A DNA stretch of 61,961 nucleotides from Patescibacteria group bacterium (GTDB lineage Bacteria > Patescibacteriota > Patescibacteriia > UBA1558 > S5-K13): positions 1 through 61,961 of the forward strand of contig JAQUXC010000006.1 of the NCBI GenBank assembly GCA_028692545.1. The letters are read 5' to 3'. Position numbers and translations under genes: made by a program. A model generated the notes under the pieces. The model saw only the letters and a list, made by a program, of their open reading frames with translations, ran no database searches and was not told the origin of the DNA. Of this stretch, positions 32,020-40,861 are shown one piece after another; position 1 is the stretch's first letter, and every line of letters begins with the position of its first letter.

Positions 32020-32933
32020 ATATAATTATTAAATATCCAAGTGGATAATGTTTTTAAATCACCAAATCTTTCATAATGAGATTCACTGCCTAAAACTATT
32101 GTTCTTATTGGGCCTTTGTTTTCATATCCTACTTCAGATACTAAGCAAAAACCAGCTTTTTCTGTGTATCCAGTTTTTCCAGCATATATATTTAGATAAT
32201 TTCCTATAAGTTCATTTGTATTTGAAACGGTAATCTCTCTAGAATTTGATACTTTGAAAGTGTAATTTTTTTTGGACGTTGATTCTTTTATAATTGGATA
32301 TGAAAATGTTTTTTCTAGAAGTATTGTCAAATCTGATGCTGTCGATACATTTTCAGGATCTAGTCCTGTAGGTTCTTTGAAGCTTGTATTTTTCATTCCA
32401 ATTTCTTTTGTCTTACTATTCATCATTTCAATAAATTTTTCTTTTTTTATACCACTATTTTTTATTAATGTTTCTATACCATTGTTTGAAGATGTTATTA
32501 TAGATGCATTAAAAAGATCTCTTAATTTTATTGTATCACCTACGGATATTTTTAATTTATTAAAATCACCTATATTATCATTGTCATTGATTATTACTTC
32601 TTTTTCCCAGTCAAAATCTTTTATTTCTACAAGTACTAATCCAGTCATTAATTTTGTAATGCTTGCTATAGATCTAATTTCATCTTTATTTTTGGACCAA
32701 AGTATTTTTTTTGATTTTACATCTTGTACTAGTGCTGACTTTGCGGAAATTTTTACACCCAATGAATCATTTGCTTTTTTTATTGGGTAATTTGATTGAT
32801 TTTCTTGTTTTATTATTTCAAAAAATGTTTTGTCTTGTATATTTTTTGTTTGGAAATAAAAACTATTATTTACAGGTAATGCAATAATATTTATTATAGG
32901 AAGTATATTTGCGATTATATAAAATAAGTTCAT
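32010..32933 (-). CDS. D-alanyl-D-alanine carboxypeptidase-like protein, peptidase S11
   Basis: An N-terminal membrane or signal segment (ANILPIINIIALPV) precedes a penicillin-binding-type serine peptidase domain. S-x-x-K is SITK in RSIASITKLMTG, the S-x-N motif is SSNNGIE and the K-T-G motif is YAGKTGYTEKAGF, all in order and intact. It trims pentapeptide stems of peptidoglycan outside the membrane. The C-terminal S11 beta domain is absent, as in short forms. Length 307. Confidence 0.92.
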   Translation of the reverse strand: MNLFYIIANILPIINIIALPVNNSFYFQTKNIQDKTFFEIIKQENQSNYPIKKANDSLGVKISAKSALVQDVKSKKILWSKNKDEIRSIASITKLMTGLVLVEIKDFDWEKEVIINDNDNIGDFNKLKISVGDTIKLRDLFNASIITSSNNGIETLIKNSGIKKEKFIEMMNSKTKEIGMKNTSFKEPTGLDPENVSTASDLTILLEKTFSYPIIKESTSKKNYTFKVSNSREITVSNTNELIGNYLNIYAGKTGYTEKAGFCLVSEVGYENKGPIRTIVLGSESHYERFGDLKTLSTWIFNNYIWN

Positions 32934-32935
32934 TT

Positions 32936-33802
32936 TTATTTTCTAAATATTTCTAAATCTTTTTTTAATAATTCATTATTCATAACATCTCTATATCCAA
33001 GATCAATGCTTTTTTGAATTTTATTTTTATTATTTTCAAATCTTCCTATAGTATTTTGTGATGGTGATATTACTACTATTTTTGTATATCCAGGATTTTT
33101 AATATGATAATCTAAAACTTTTTCGTTTAGATTGTTTTCATTTTTTAATTTTTGAATTATATTTTTTGAAATATTTGAACTTAATAAGAAAAACATATAT
33201 TCAAAGAATCTTCTTCGCCAAACTAATGATTTTTTTATATCAGGGGTTAATAATAATATTTTTGTATAACCTTCGTCTAATATTTTTTTTATAGGTGGTC
33301 TTCCGCCAATTCCAGCGTCTATATATATATTATCATTTATTTTATAGTATTTTCCATTTATCCATGGAATAGACATAGTAGCTTTTAGTATGGTAAAAAA
33401 ATCTTCTTCTTTGTCTGACATGTATTCAACATCTCCATTTTTATAATTCAAAACAGGAATTATGAGTTTATTTTCTATGTTTTTTATTTTTTCTAAATTG
33501 AGTGGTATTATCTTTTCAAATATTTCATTCACTAAATAATCTAAATTTAATATAGGTTTATTGTTGAAAATATTATTTATATTATATAATTTTTTACTTG
33601 GAATATAATTTGTCCATATATGTTCCATGTCTTCTTGTTGTCCTGCCATAAAATATGCAAGCGCCGGAGCTCCAGATGATGCACCAAGATACATATCAAA
33701 GTTATTTATTCCAAGTTCATGTAAAGCGCGTAGTACACCAGTGTAATATGTCGCTTTATATGCTCCACCTAGAGTTACTATTGCGGTTTTATCATTACTC
33801 AT
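32936..33802 (-). CDS. Patatin-like phospholipase
   Basis: Oxyanion Gly motif TLGGAYKATYYTGVL at residues about 10-24, nucleophile elbow LGASSGAPALAYF (Ser near 42) and catalytic Asp in IYIDAGIGGRPPIKK (near 165) make the patatin dyad complete. The Asp motif has A where D-G-G is usual. Likely a lipid acyl hydrolase. CPR seldom make their own lipids, so it may process scavenged ones; that is inference. Its start lies 8 bases inside the end of scpB. Confidence 0.9.
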   Translation of the reverse strand: MSNDKTAIVTLGGAYKATYYTGVLRALHELGINNFDMYLGASSGAPALAYFMAGQQEDMEHIWTNYIPSKKLYNINNIFNNKPILNLDYLVNEIFEKIIPLNLEKIKNIENKLIIPVLNYKNGDVEYMSDKEEDFFTILKATMSIPWINGKYYKINDNIYIDAGIGGRPPIKKILDEGYTKILLLTPDIKKSLVWRRRFFEYMFFLLSSNISKNIIQKLKNENNLNEKVLDYHIKNPGYTKIVVISPSQNTIGRFENNKNKIQKSIDLGYRDVMNNELLKKDLEIFRK

Positions 33803-34346
33803 CTTGATTTTGTTGATTTATAATATCTTGAATTATTTGATTTTTGTTCAAATTTTCATAGTTTGGAAGTTCTTCTATGTTATTTATCCCTAAATATTTT
33901 AAAAAGTCAACTGTTGTATTATAAATATCAGACATTTTTTCTTTATCAAATTTACATTCTATAAGACCTTTTATAAGTAAATTTTTTAAAATTAAACTAC
34001 AATTTATGCCTCTTATTTGTTCTATTTCAGATTTTGTTATAGGAGATCTATAAGCTATTATTGTAAGTGTTTCAAGTGATGCGTCTGTGAGATTGCTGTT
34101 TAACTCTTCTTTTATAATATCTTTTATAATATTTTCACATTCTGGGTTTGTTGTAAATTGTATTTTTCCCCATGATTCAATTAAATGTATGCCACTTTCT
34201 TTTGTATTGAATTTTTCTTTGATTTTTTCGATTAATTCTTTTGTATCTTTTGTGTTAATTTCTAATTTTTCTGATAAATATTTTGTGGATATTGGCTTGT
34301 CAGATATTAATAATATACTTTCTATATATTTTATATATTCATCCAT
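33795..34346 (-). CDS. scpB: Segregation and condensation protein B
   Basis: Two winged-helix domains: YIESILLISDKPISTKYLSEKLEI at the start and LTDASLETLTIIAYRSPITKSEIEQIRGINCSLILKNLL in the middle, the latter diagnostic for ScpB. With ScpA it forms the kleisin part of the SMC condensin. Length 183. scpA lies 65 bases upstream on the same strand. Confidence 0.94.
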   Translation of the reverse strand: MDEYIKYIESILLISDKPISTKYLSEKLEINTKDTKELIEKIKEKFNTKESGIHLIESWGKIQFTTNPECENIIKDIIKEELNSNLTDASLETLTIIAYRSPITKSEIEQIRGINCSLILKNLLIKGLIECKFDKEKMSDIYNTTVDFLKYLGINNIEELPNYENLNKNQIIQDIINQQNQDE

Positions 34347-34410
34347 ATTTTTTATTTTTCCCGCTAAGCAGGATTATTTATTTAATTTTTAACTGGAGGC
34401 TGATTCCTAC

Positions 34411-35112
34411 CTACCGGACAGCGGAAATTGTTATTTCTTCAAACATGTATTCTTGATTTACCATTATATCACGTTGTCTTATAAGTTCTAACATTGCAAG
34501 AAAAGATACTATTACTTCGGTTTTATTTTTTCTGTCTTTTATAAATTCAGAAAAAGATATATTATTTTTGGAATTTATAAGATTTCTAATATGATCTATC
34601 TTTTCTTTTATATTTATTGTCTTTTCAATTAACCTTTTTGGCAATATACTTATAGGTTTTAAGTTACTTATTAATAAATTGAATTTTTTTTCTAAAATTT
34701 CTTTATTTATATTGTTTGGTGCTATAAATCCTTGTTTTATTTTTACAAGTTTTGTTTCTCTAGAATATGTAAAATATTTTTTTCTAATAATTTTTTGTAA
34801 AATCTGTTTTGCGTCATAGTATTGTTTGTATATTTTTAGAATTTTTTCCAGGTCTTTGCTATCATCTTCATCAGTACTATTTATTATCTCTGGTAATATG
34901 AGTCTGGATTTTATATAAATAAGTTTTGCTGCAATTACCAAAAAATCTGCTATTTCATCAATTCCAAGATTTTCGGAATTATCTATATAGTTTATATATT
35001 GATCCGTAACTTGCGAAAGAGATACTTGACTTATATCAAGCTCATTTTCATCTATAAGTTTTAGAAGTAATTCTAAAGGACCTTCAAATTTTTCAAGCTT
35101 ATATTCTAGCAT
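34411..35112 (-). CDS. scpA: Segregation and condensation protein A
   Basis: The kleisin of bacterial SMC condensin. LEKFEGPLELLLKLIDENELDISQVSLSQVTDQYINYI is the ScpA N-terminus that grips the SMC neck, and the AAKLIYIKSRLILPE segment follows. The C-terminal winged helix (VIVSFLAMLELIRQRDIMVNQ) binds the SMC head. The spacer to scpB carries a degraded CTACCTACCGGACAGCGG repeat. It overlaps the YbaK stop by one base. Confidence 0.95.
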   Translation of the reverse strand: MLEYKLEKFEGPLELLLKLIDENELDISQVSLSQVTDQYINYIDNSENLGIDEIADFLVIAAKLIYIKSRLILPEIINSTDEDDSKDLEKILKIYKQYYDAKQILQKIIRKKYFTYSRETKLVKIKQGFIAPNNINKEILEKKFNLLISNLKPISILPKRLIEKTINIKEKIDHIRNLINSKNNISFSEFIKDRKNKTEVIVSFLAMLELIRQRDIMVNQEYMFEEITISAVR

Positions 35113-35744
35113 TATTTTTTTACTTTCTTTGTAATTTTTTTAACTATTTTCTTTTTTTGAGTAACTTTCTTCTTGATTTTTTTAATTGGTTTTTTTGCAT
35201 TTTTCTTAGGTTTTATAACCTTTTTTCCACCTCCACTTAAGTTTCGGCGGACAAGTATTTTTTTAATTTTTTTAAATTTTTTTGTAATTCCAAATTTAGC
35301 TACACTAGCTTCTTGATGTTTTACAAAATCACTTACTTTTATTTTCAAACTTTCTGTCAAACTTCCTGATGAAAATATTGCATCTTTTAATTTTGATAAT
35401 TCATATTCCACAACAACTGGAATTTTGTAAATATCACCAAAAACATGAGCTGTTCCTGGTTTTATTCCTAATTTTTCCATCAAAACTTTTTCTTTTGGAA
35501 TTTTTATATCAATTTCTTTAGCGCCAAATTGTTTTGCTAATTTTTTGAAATCAATATTTTTGTCAGCTGACAAAAGAACAAGTGCAAAATTATTTTTTAC
35601 TTTTACAATTAGTGATTTTACAATTTGTTTTGGATGAACTTTTAATGTTTGTGAAGCATCATAAGATGTATAAACTTTTTTATGTGGGACTATTTCATGC
35701 TTCAAGTTTGTTTTTTGAATATGATTTATAATTTTTTTATCCAT
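35112..35744 (-). CDS. YbaK/EbsC-family aminoacyl-tRNA deacylase with Lys-rich tail
   Basis: Residues 1-155 are a YbaK/ProX editing domain: VYTSYDASQTLKVHPKQIVKSLIVK, LVLLSADKNIDFKKLAKQFG, GIKPGTAHVFG and IFSSGSLTESLKIKVSDF. Such proteins remove misacylated residues from tRNA in trans. From residue about 160 an extremely Lys-rich tail (nearly every second residue) is added. The junction, VRRNLSGGG, is encoded by a copy of a 26-bp dispersed palindromic repeat, which suggests that the tail or linker arose through repeat insertion. The tail may bind tRNA. Confidence 0.85.
   Translation of the reverse strand: MDKKIINHIQKTNLKHEIVPHKKVYTSYDASQTLKVHPKQIVKSLIVKVKNNFALVLLSADKNIDFKKLAKQFGAKEIDIKIPKEKVLMEKLGIKPGTAHVFGDIYKIPVVVEYELSKLKDAIFSSGSLTESLKIKVSDFVKHQEASVAKFGITKKFKKIKKILVRRNLSGGGKKVIKPKKNAKKPIKKIKKKVTQKKKIVKKITKKVKK
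35226..35251. repeat. Palindromic repeat copy inside the YbaK coding region
   Basis: It matches 20 of 26 positions of the intergenic element at 29586-29611. Where that copy has GCT pairing with AGC, this one has ACT pairing with AGT, a compensatory change that keeps the stem. In frame it encodes R-R-N-L-S-G-G-G. Confidence 0.6.
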
Positions 35745-35746
35745 AT

Positions 35747-35816
35747 TATTAGCTTTCAGCTGTTAGCTATCGGCTATCAGCTTTTGAATGCTGACGGCTT
35801 ATTGCTAACGGCTATT
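35747..35816. repeat. Degenerate TTAGCTATCGGCTATCAGC repeat tract
   Basis: Four to five imperfect iterations of GCTATCAGCT or GCTAACGGCT fill the spacer between the YbaK gene and the small protein gene. It belongs to the family at 1161-1200 and 19409-19445. Confidence 0.45.
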
Positions 35817-36117
35817 TTTTGTATTTAATTGGTAAATGCTCTTGAATTCCTAATAATTGTTTTGCTAATTTTTTTCCATGATTTGTAAGTATTACTTTTT
35901 CTATAAATATTTTTTCTTTTGTTTTTTTACAATATGCAATTATGAGGTCTCTATCTATCAATCTATTCAAACTTTTTATAATTATATTTTCTATATCTTT
36001 TGGGATATTTTTTTTGTTTTCATAAAATTTGAAAAATATATTTTTATTTATATATCTATCTTTGCAATTAAAAGATATTTTTAATATATACTTTTGTAAG
36101 CTAGATAATTTTTCCAT
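35812..36117 (-). CDS. Small helix-rich protein, possible winged-helix (unrecognised)
   Basis: I do not recognise it. The 101 residues are highly basic and helix-rich. LSSLQKYILKISFNCKDRYINKNIFFKFYE and NIIIKSLNRLIDRDLIIAYC followed by VILTNHGKKLAKQLL resemble a winged-helix domain, with a recognition helix and a wing ending in L-T-x-x-G. A DNA-binding role is plausible. It lies between aspS and the YbaK gene on the same strand and has no ribosome site. Confidence 0.55.
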   Translation of the reverse strand: MEKLSSLQKYILKISFNCKDRYINKNIFFKFYENKKNIPKDIENIIIKSLNRLIDRDLIIAYCKKTKEKIFIEKVILTNHGKKLAKQLLGIQEHLPIKYKK

Positions 36118-36144
36118 ACGAATTGTAATACTAATATAAATATA

Positions 36145-37572
36145 TTATTTTTTATTTTTCAATTTTTCATTTATTTCTAATCCCAATTCATCAAACTGAC
36201 TTTTTGTAATTTCTGATGGACTATCCATCATTGGGTCTCGTCCATCTGAAGTAAGTGGAAATGCTATTACTTCTTTTAGGGTTTTTTCTCCCATCAAAAT
36301 CATCATGAGACGTTCTACTCCAAGTGCAATTCCGCCATGGGTAGGTACGCCATATTTGAATGCTTCAAAATAATGTTTGAATTCACTTTTTTGTTTATCT
36401 GTGAAGCCAATTAAATCCCAAACTTTTTCTTGAATTTTCATATCATGAATTCTTATTGCTCCTCCACCAAGCTCAAATCCATTTAATGCTAAATCATTTT
36501 GATAAGATTTTACTTTTCCTGGATCTATGTCCAATAATTCAATATCAGACTCTTGAGGCGCAGTAAACATATTGTGAGATGGTGCCCATTTGTCACCAGC
36601 TCCAACAAATTTATCCTCATCAGATTGCTCTACAAATAGTGGAAAATTTACAATCCAAGTAAATGCTAATTCATTTGCATTGTTTTTGTCCTTTCTTAGG
36701 TCTGGTTTATCGCTACCATATTTTTCTACCGCTTCACTGTGATCAATTCTTGGCCAAGGTTTTTGTGTTATAGTTTTTTCAGGAAATAATTTTTCTACCA
36801 TTTCACTAATCATATTTTCTATCAAATTCAAAATATCATCCTGAGAAAAAAATGATGTTTCAATATCAACTTGATAAAATTCTCCTGGAGATCTATCACT
36901 TCTTGCATCTTCATCTCTGAAACAAGGAGCTATTTGAAAATAACGTTCCATTCCGGCAATCATAAGTAATTGTTTGTATTGTTGGGGTGCCTGAGGAAGT
37001 GCAAAAAATTTTCCTTTATGAAGTCGTGATGGAACTATATAATCTCTTGCTCCTTCTGGGGTTGATTTTGTAAGAATTGGAGTTTGTATTTCTGTAAAAT
37101 TTTTATTATGCAAATAATTTCTCAAAAAATGAATAACTTCATATCTACTTTTTAAATTTTTTATCATTCTTTCATGACGCAAATCCAAATAGCGATATTT
37201 TAATCTTAATTCTTCATTTGCTTGACGGTCCTCATTTTCTATTTCAAATGGCGGAACTTCTGATTTGCTTACAATTTTCAAATCTTTTGCGAGTAATTCT
37301 ATTTCACCAGTAAGAATTTCAGAATTAATTTGTTTTTCCCCTCTTTTTTGAATAATACCTTTAATTTCAACAACCGTTTCACATCCCAAATCTTTTAAAA
37401 TTTCTCCATCTGTCATTTCACTTGGAACACAAACTACTTGTAAAATTCCTGTTGAGTCTCGAAGATCAAAGAAAACAAGTTTTCCCATTTTGCGAAGTCT
37501 ATGAATCCAACCAGCTACAACAACGCTTTGTCCCGGTTCTATTTTTATTGTTTCGTTAATGTAAGTTTTCAT
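36145..37572 (-). CDS. aspS: Aspartyl-tRNA synthetase, bacterial type lacking the GAD insert
   Basis: OB-fold anticodon domain (WIHRLRKMGKLVFFDLRDSTGILQVV), then the class II core with motif 2 FRDEDARSDRSPGEFYQVDIE (about 220-240) and motif 3 GIALGVERLMMILMG (about 413-427). The motifs are of bacterial type, but the protein has only 475 residues against about 590. The GAD domain that normally separates YGSDKPDLR from AFTWIVNFPLF is replaced by about ten residues near 285-297. It could still charge tRNA-Asp. It lies 103 bases downstream of asnS on the same strand. Confidence 0.95.
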   Translation of the reverse strand: MKTYINETIKIEPGQSVVVAGWIHRLRKMGKLVFFDLRDSTGILQVVCVPSEMTDGEILKDLGCETVVEIKGIIQKRGEKQINSEILTGEIELLAKDLKIVSKSEVPPFEIENEDRQANEELRLKYRYLDLRHERMIKNLKSRYEVIHFLRNYLHNKNFTEIQTPILTKSTPEGARDYIVPSRLHKGKFFALPQAPQQYKQLLMIAGMERYFQIAPCFRDEDARSDRSPGEFYQVDIETSFFSQDDILNLIENMISEMVEKLFPEKTITQKPWPRIDHSEAVEKYGSDKPDLRKDKNNANELAFTWIVNFPLFVEQSDEDKFVGAGDKWAPSHNMFTAPQESDIELLDIDPGKVKSYQNDLALNGFELGGGAIRIHDMKIQEKVWDLIGFTDKQKSEFKHYFEAFKYGVPTHGGIALGVERLMMILMGEKTLKEVIAFPLTSDGRDPMMDSPSEITKSQFDELGLEINEKLKNKK

Positions 37573-37675
37573 AAGTTTAATTTAAAATGATGAATTTAAA
37601 ATTAAGAATAAATTATTGAATTAATTAATTTTGAAATTTAATCAAAATTCAAAATTAGAAATTCTAAATTACTTT

Positions 37676-38974
37676 TTAAGGTTTAAAACGATTTAATGTT
37701 CTAGGAAATGCAATTGTCTCTCTTATATGATGAACTCCTGTAATCCATCTAACCATTCGCTCAAGTCCAACTCCAAAACCAGAATGAGGAACAGAACCAT
37801 ATTTTCTAATATTCAAATACCACTCGTAATCCTCTACTTTGTATTTTCTTATATTTAATTCTTCCAATAATTTTTCATAGTCCTCTTCACGTTGACTTCC
37901 GCCAATTACTTCACGGGCTTCTTCAGGTGCTATCAAATCAGCATTTACAGCTCGCATCATTCCTCTTTCATCTTTGTATTTTTTCATATAAAATGCTTTT
38001 ACTGCAAATGGATAATCTTCCACAAAAACAGGAACTTTATAAATATTACCAATTTCTGTTTCTTCTTCTGTTGTAAGGTCGTCATCATAGTCAACTTTCA
38101 TTCCGCGATCTTCAAACATTTTTTTGATATCATAATGTTTTATTCGCAAAAATGGTTTTTCTATAATATCTTTCATAATACTCGTATCTCTTTCCAAAAT
38201 TTCTAACTCTTGTTTACAATTATCCAGTGTATCTTTTAAAATTCTCTTTACAAGAGCTTCTTGAATATCTTCACTCTCTTGTCCACTGCAAAATGCCATT
38301 TCAGCATCCATCATCCAAAATTCGCTTAAATGATTTCTAGTTTTACTTTTTTCAGCACGAAAAACAGGACCAAAATCATAAGCTCTTCCAAAACTCATAA
38401 TTCCTGCTTCAAGATAAAGCTGTCCTGATTGAGTAAGATACATTTTTTTCTCATCATAATATTTGAGACCAAAAAGTTCTGTTGTATCCTCACAACTTGT
38501 TGGTTGAAGTATAGGAGTATCAAATCTTATAAAGTTATTTTCTGCAAAGTAATTTGTAATTGATCTAAAAACAGAATCTCTAATTCGAAGTATTGCCCAA
38601 GGAGTTTTGCTTCTAAGATACAAATCACGATTATCAAAAAGAAAATCTGGACCGTGATCCTTGTTTGAAATTGGATACTCAGGTGCAATTTGTAAAATTT
38701 TCAAATCTTTTACTTGAATTTCATATTCTTCTTTTTTTGGATGTTTTGTGACTATTCCAGATAATTTTACAGAAGTTTCTTGTGTAATTTTTTCGCAATT
38801 ATTCCAGACATCAGGATTTACATTATTTTTTGATACAATAGCTTGAATAAATCCACTTCCATCACGAAGTTGCAAAAAATAAATTTGTCCAGAAGATCTA
38901 AAATTATAAACCCAACATTTTATATTAACTTCTTTGTCTAAAAATTTTGATATATCTCCTAATAATATTTGCAT
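37676..38974 (-). CDS. asnS: Asparaginyl-tRNA synthetase
   Basis: N-terminal OB domain (WVYNFRSSGQIYFLQLRDGSGFIQAIV), DTPILQPTSCEDTTELF, motif 2 GPVFRAEKSKTRNHLSEFWMMDAEM (about 203-227) and motif 3 GFGVGLERMVRWITG with HHIRETIAFPRT. These distinguish AsnRS from AspRS. With this gene present, Asn-tRNA need not come from transamidation, so the gatB gene at 56.1 kb would serve Gln-tRNA. Length 432. Confidence 0.95.
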   Translation of the reverse strand: MQILLGDISKFLDKEVNIKCWVYNFRSSGQIYFLQLRDGSGFIQAIVSKNNVNPDVWNNCEKITQETSVKLSGIVTKHPKKEEYEIQVKDLKILQIAPEYPISNKDHGPDFLFDNRDLYLRSKTPWAILRIRDSVFRSITNYFAENNFIRFDTPILQPTSCEDTTELFGLKYYDEKKMYLTQSGQLYLEAGIMSFGRAYDFGPVFRAEKSKTRNHLSEFWMMDAEMAFCSGQESEDIQEALVKRILKDTLDNCKQELEILERDTSIMKDIIEKPFLRIKHYDIKKMFEDRGMKVDYDDDLTTEEETEIGNIYKVPVFVEDYPFAVKAFYMKKYKDERGMMRAVNADLIAPEEAREVIGGSQREEDYEKLLEELNIRKYKVEDYEWYLNIRKYGSVPHSGFGVGLERMVRWITGVHHIRETIAFPRTLNRFKP

Positions 38975-39097
38975 AATAAATAGTTTATTTATAAATAGTA
39001 TAATAACAAAAAGTAATGAAGAATCATCCTTTTTTAATTTATTTGTATTTTATTGTATTTATCTTAATTATAGTATCAATTTGAGTGCTTGGCAATG

Positions 39098-39134
39098 ATA
39101 AAAAACAGAGCCCGCTGAATCTAATCAGCGGGCT
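39098..39134 (-). terminator. Intrinsic terminator overlapping a stop codon
   Basis: AGCCCGCTGA (39109-39118) and TCAGCGGGCT (39125-39134) form a 10-bp stem. On the minus strand it is followed by CTGTTTTTTATC. Its first arm encodes the last residues and stop of the gene at 39125-39595. Confidence 0.88.
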
Positions 39135-39595
39135 TTATTGTTGTTTTTATGATACTTTTTTCTTTTTTTGAACAGCTGTGTTATTTTGCTGTCCATTTGT
39201 TGTGTGACAGCTCTTTTCAGTACCGTAGTGTTAACTACATTAGATAGTATTACAACTCTCCAAATTTCTACATCCAATGTTTTTCTCATAGCCTTGTAGA
39301 AGTTCAGATGATTTTTGGAAATCTCATTTTTTCTATGAATTAGATTTTCTCTCAAACCATTATAAAGACTATTTTGAGAACAGTAGTTAAAAATATAGAG
39401 AAAATCTGTGTGCCAATTGGCTATTATTATCCCCTTGTCATTTTCATTATTTAATCCTTCAATAAAATTCTCAACTTCTTTATTAGGTATTTTTGCAAGA
39501 TGATGAGTTATGTTTTTACTCATAGTCTTTTTGTGGTCTTTATCAGTTATAAGTTTGATGCCTACTACAAGAGTTGTTAAAATGTCTTTATTCAT
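39125..39595 (-). CDS. Unrecognised small basic protein with strong Shine-Dalgarno
   Basis: I do not recognise this 156-residue protein. It has no signal peptide or membrane helix and is rich in Lys, Asn and His. A central stretch (EVENFIEGLNNENDKGIIIANWHTDFLYIFNYC) could be a mixed alpha/beta fold, and the C-terminus is strongly basic. It is a single-gene unit: GGAGG lies four to five bases before the ATG, the terminator overlaps its stop, and codons are less AT-rich than in asnS or rodA. It is probably a recent acquisition. Confidence 0.6.
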   Translation of the reverse strand: MNKDILTTLVVGIKLITDKDHKKTMSKNITHHLAKIPNKEVENFIEGLNNENDKGIIIANWHTDFLYIFNYCSQNSLYNGLRENLIHRKNEISKNHLNFYKAMRKTLDVEIWRVVILSNVVNTTVLKRAVTQQMDSKITQLFKKRKKYHKNNNKAR

Positions 39596-39604
39596 TATTC
39601 CTCC

Positions 39605-39636
39605 ATGTCGTCCGAAGCCTTGGCGAAGGATGACAT
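39605..39636. repeat. Palindromic repeat ATGTC...GACAT
   Basis: ATGTC/GACAT, TCC/GGA and CC/GG pairs nest in 32 bp (GAAGCCTTGGCGAAGG centre). It lies just upstream of the Shine-Dalgarno sequence of the orphan gene and resembles CPR intergenic palindromes. Confidence 0.55.
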
Positions 39637-39705
39637 TCCCTTTTTATTTTTTGTGAAATAGCATTATCACATATTATAGAAAAAAAATCAAGTATTTTTT
39701 ATAAA

Positions 39706-39730
39706 AAAATTCAACATTTTGTTGAATTTT
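39706..39730 (-). terminator. Intrinsic terminator of rodA
   Basis: AAATTCAACA and TGTTGAATTT pair around TTT; on the minus strand a run of seven T follows. It lies 25 bases past the rodA stop. Confidence 0.82.
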
Positions 39731-39754
39731 ATTTTATGATTTATATTACAGTTT

Positions 39755-40861
39755 TTAAAAATACTCTACCCTATGCAATGTTATACTTTCTAATATTCCT
39801 ATTGCCAAAAGACTTGTCCATATAGAACTGCCACCATAACTTACAAAAGGAAGTGGTAATCCTATAACAGGGGCTATTCCTATATTCATAGCTATATTTA
39901 AAAAAGATTGACTAAAAAACATAGCAAAAAATCCTATTGCCATAAATATAGCAAAGTTATCATTTGTACTTTTTGTTATAAAAACTATTCTAATTAAAAT
40001 AATTATTATAAGAGATATTGTTAATATTGAACCTATAAAACCAAACTCTTCTGATATTACTGCAAATATAAAATCTGTCCTCTGCTCTGGTAAAAAATTT
40101 AACTGACTCTGACTTCCTAGTCCAAATCCACGACCAGTTATTTTTCCAGATCCAACAGCTGTTATTGATTGTGTAAGGTTGTATCCAGTTCCTAGTGGAT
40201 CTTTTTCTGGATCAAGAAAAGTAAGTATTCTGTTTCTGTGATAATCTTTCAAAAAACCAAACCATCCAGCAAGTAAAAGTACGGCTATTAACAAAAAGAT
40301 AGTTATTACTTTTTTCTTATCTATTTTTGTAAATAAAATCATTACTAGCCAAATTGCAAAAAGTATTAAAGCAGATCCCATATCTGGTTGAGCTGCTACA
40401 AACGCCATCATAGAAAAACTTACAAAAGCAGAAACTATAATTGGTTTCCAGCTATATATACATTCTTTTGCATGTCTGGATAGGTAAGTGGCTAAAAATA
40501 TTATTAATGCTATTTTTCCAAGTTCTACTGGTTGAAATTGAAATCCAAAAATTTGTAACCATGCACTAGCTCCTCTTATTACTCGTCCTGTTAAAAGCAC
40601 AAATCCAAGAAGAATGAATGTAATAATAATAAATAATTTATAATAAGATTTGAGAAATCTATAATCAGTAAAAGATACTATTGTTAATATTATTATTCCA
40701 CTTAATGCAAATATTAACTGTCTATTGAAAAATATCATTTTTGTATCTACATTGCTTAGGGCTATACTATATATACTAAGCAATCCTATAGTTAACAGTA
40801 AAAAAACTGCAACTAGCAGTAAGATGTCTATTCTCGTGAAATTTCTTACAGATATCTTCAT
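39755..40861 (-). CDS. rodA: Rod-shape SEDS glycosyltransferase RodA
   Basis: SEDS-family peptidoglycan polymerase with ten membrane helices. GFQFQPVELGKIALIIFLATYLSRH, GTGYNLTQSITAVGSGKITGRGFGLGSQSQLNFLPEQRTDFIFAVISEEFGFIG and GLPLPFVSYGGSSIWTSLLAIGIL are the conserved loops, including the catalytic Asp in QRTDF. The pattern fits RodA rather than FtsW (GFGLGSQSQ). Length 368. Its start overlaps the upstream membrane-protein gene by four bases (ATGA), so they are coupled. Confidence 0.95.
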   Translation of the reverse strand: MKISVRNFTRIDILLLVAVFLLLTIGLLSIYSIALSNVDTKMIFFNRQLIFALSGIIILTIVSFTDYRFLKSYYKLFIIITFILLGFVLLTGRVIRGASAWLQIFGFQFQPVELGKIALIIFLATYLSRHAKECIYSWKPIIVSAFVSFSMMAFVAAQPDMGSALILFAIWLVMILFTKIDKKKVITIFLLIAVLLLAGWFGFLKDYHRNRILTFLDPEKDPLGTGYNLTQSITAVGSGKITGRGFGLGSQSQLNFLPEQRTDFIFAVISEEFGFIGSILTISLIIIILIRIVFITKSTNDNFAIFMAIGFFAMFFSQSFLNIAMNIGIAPVIGLPLPFVSYGGSSIWTSLLAIGILESITLHRVEYF

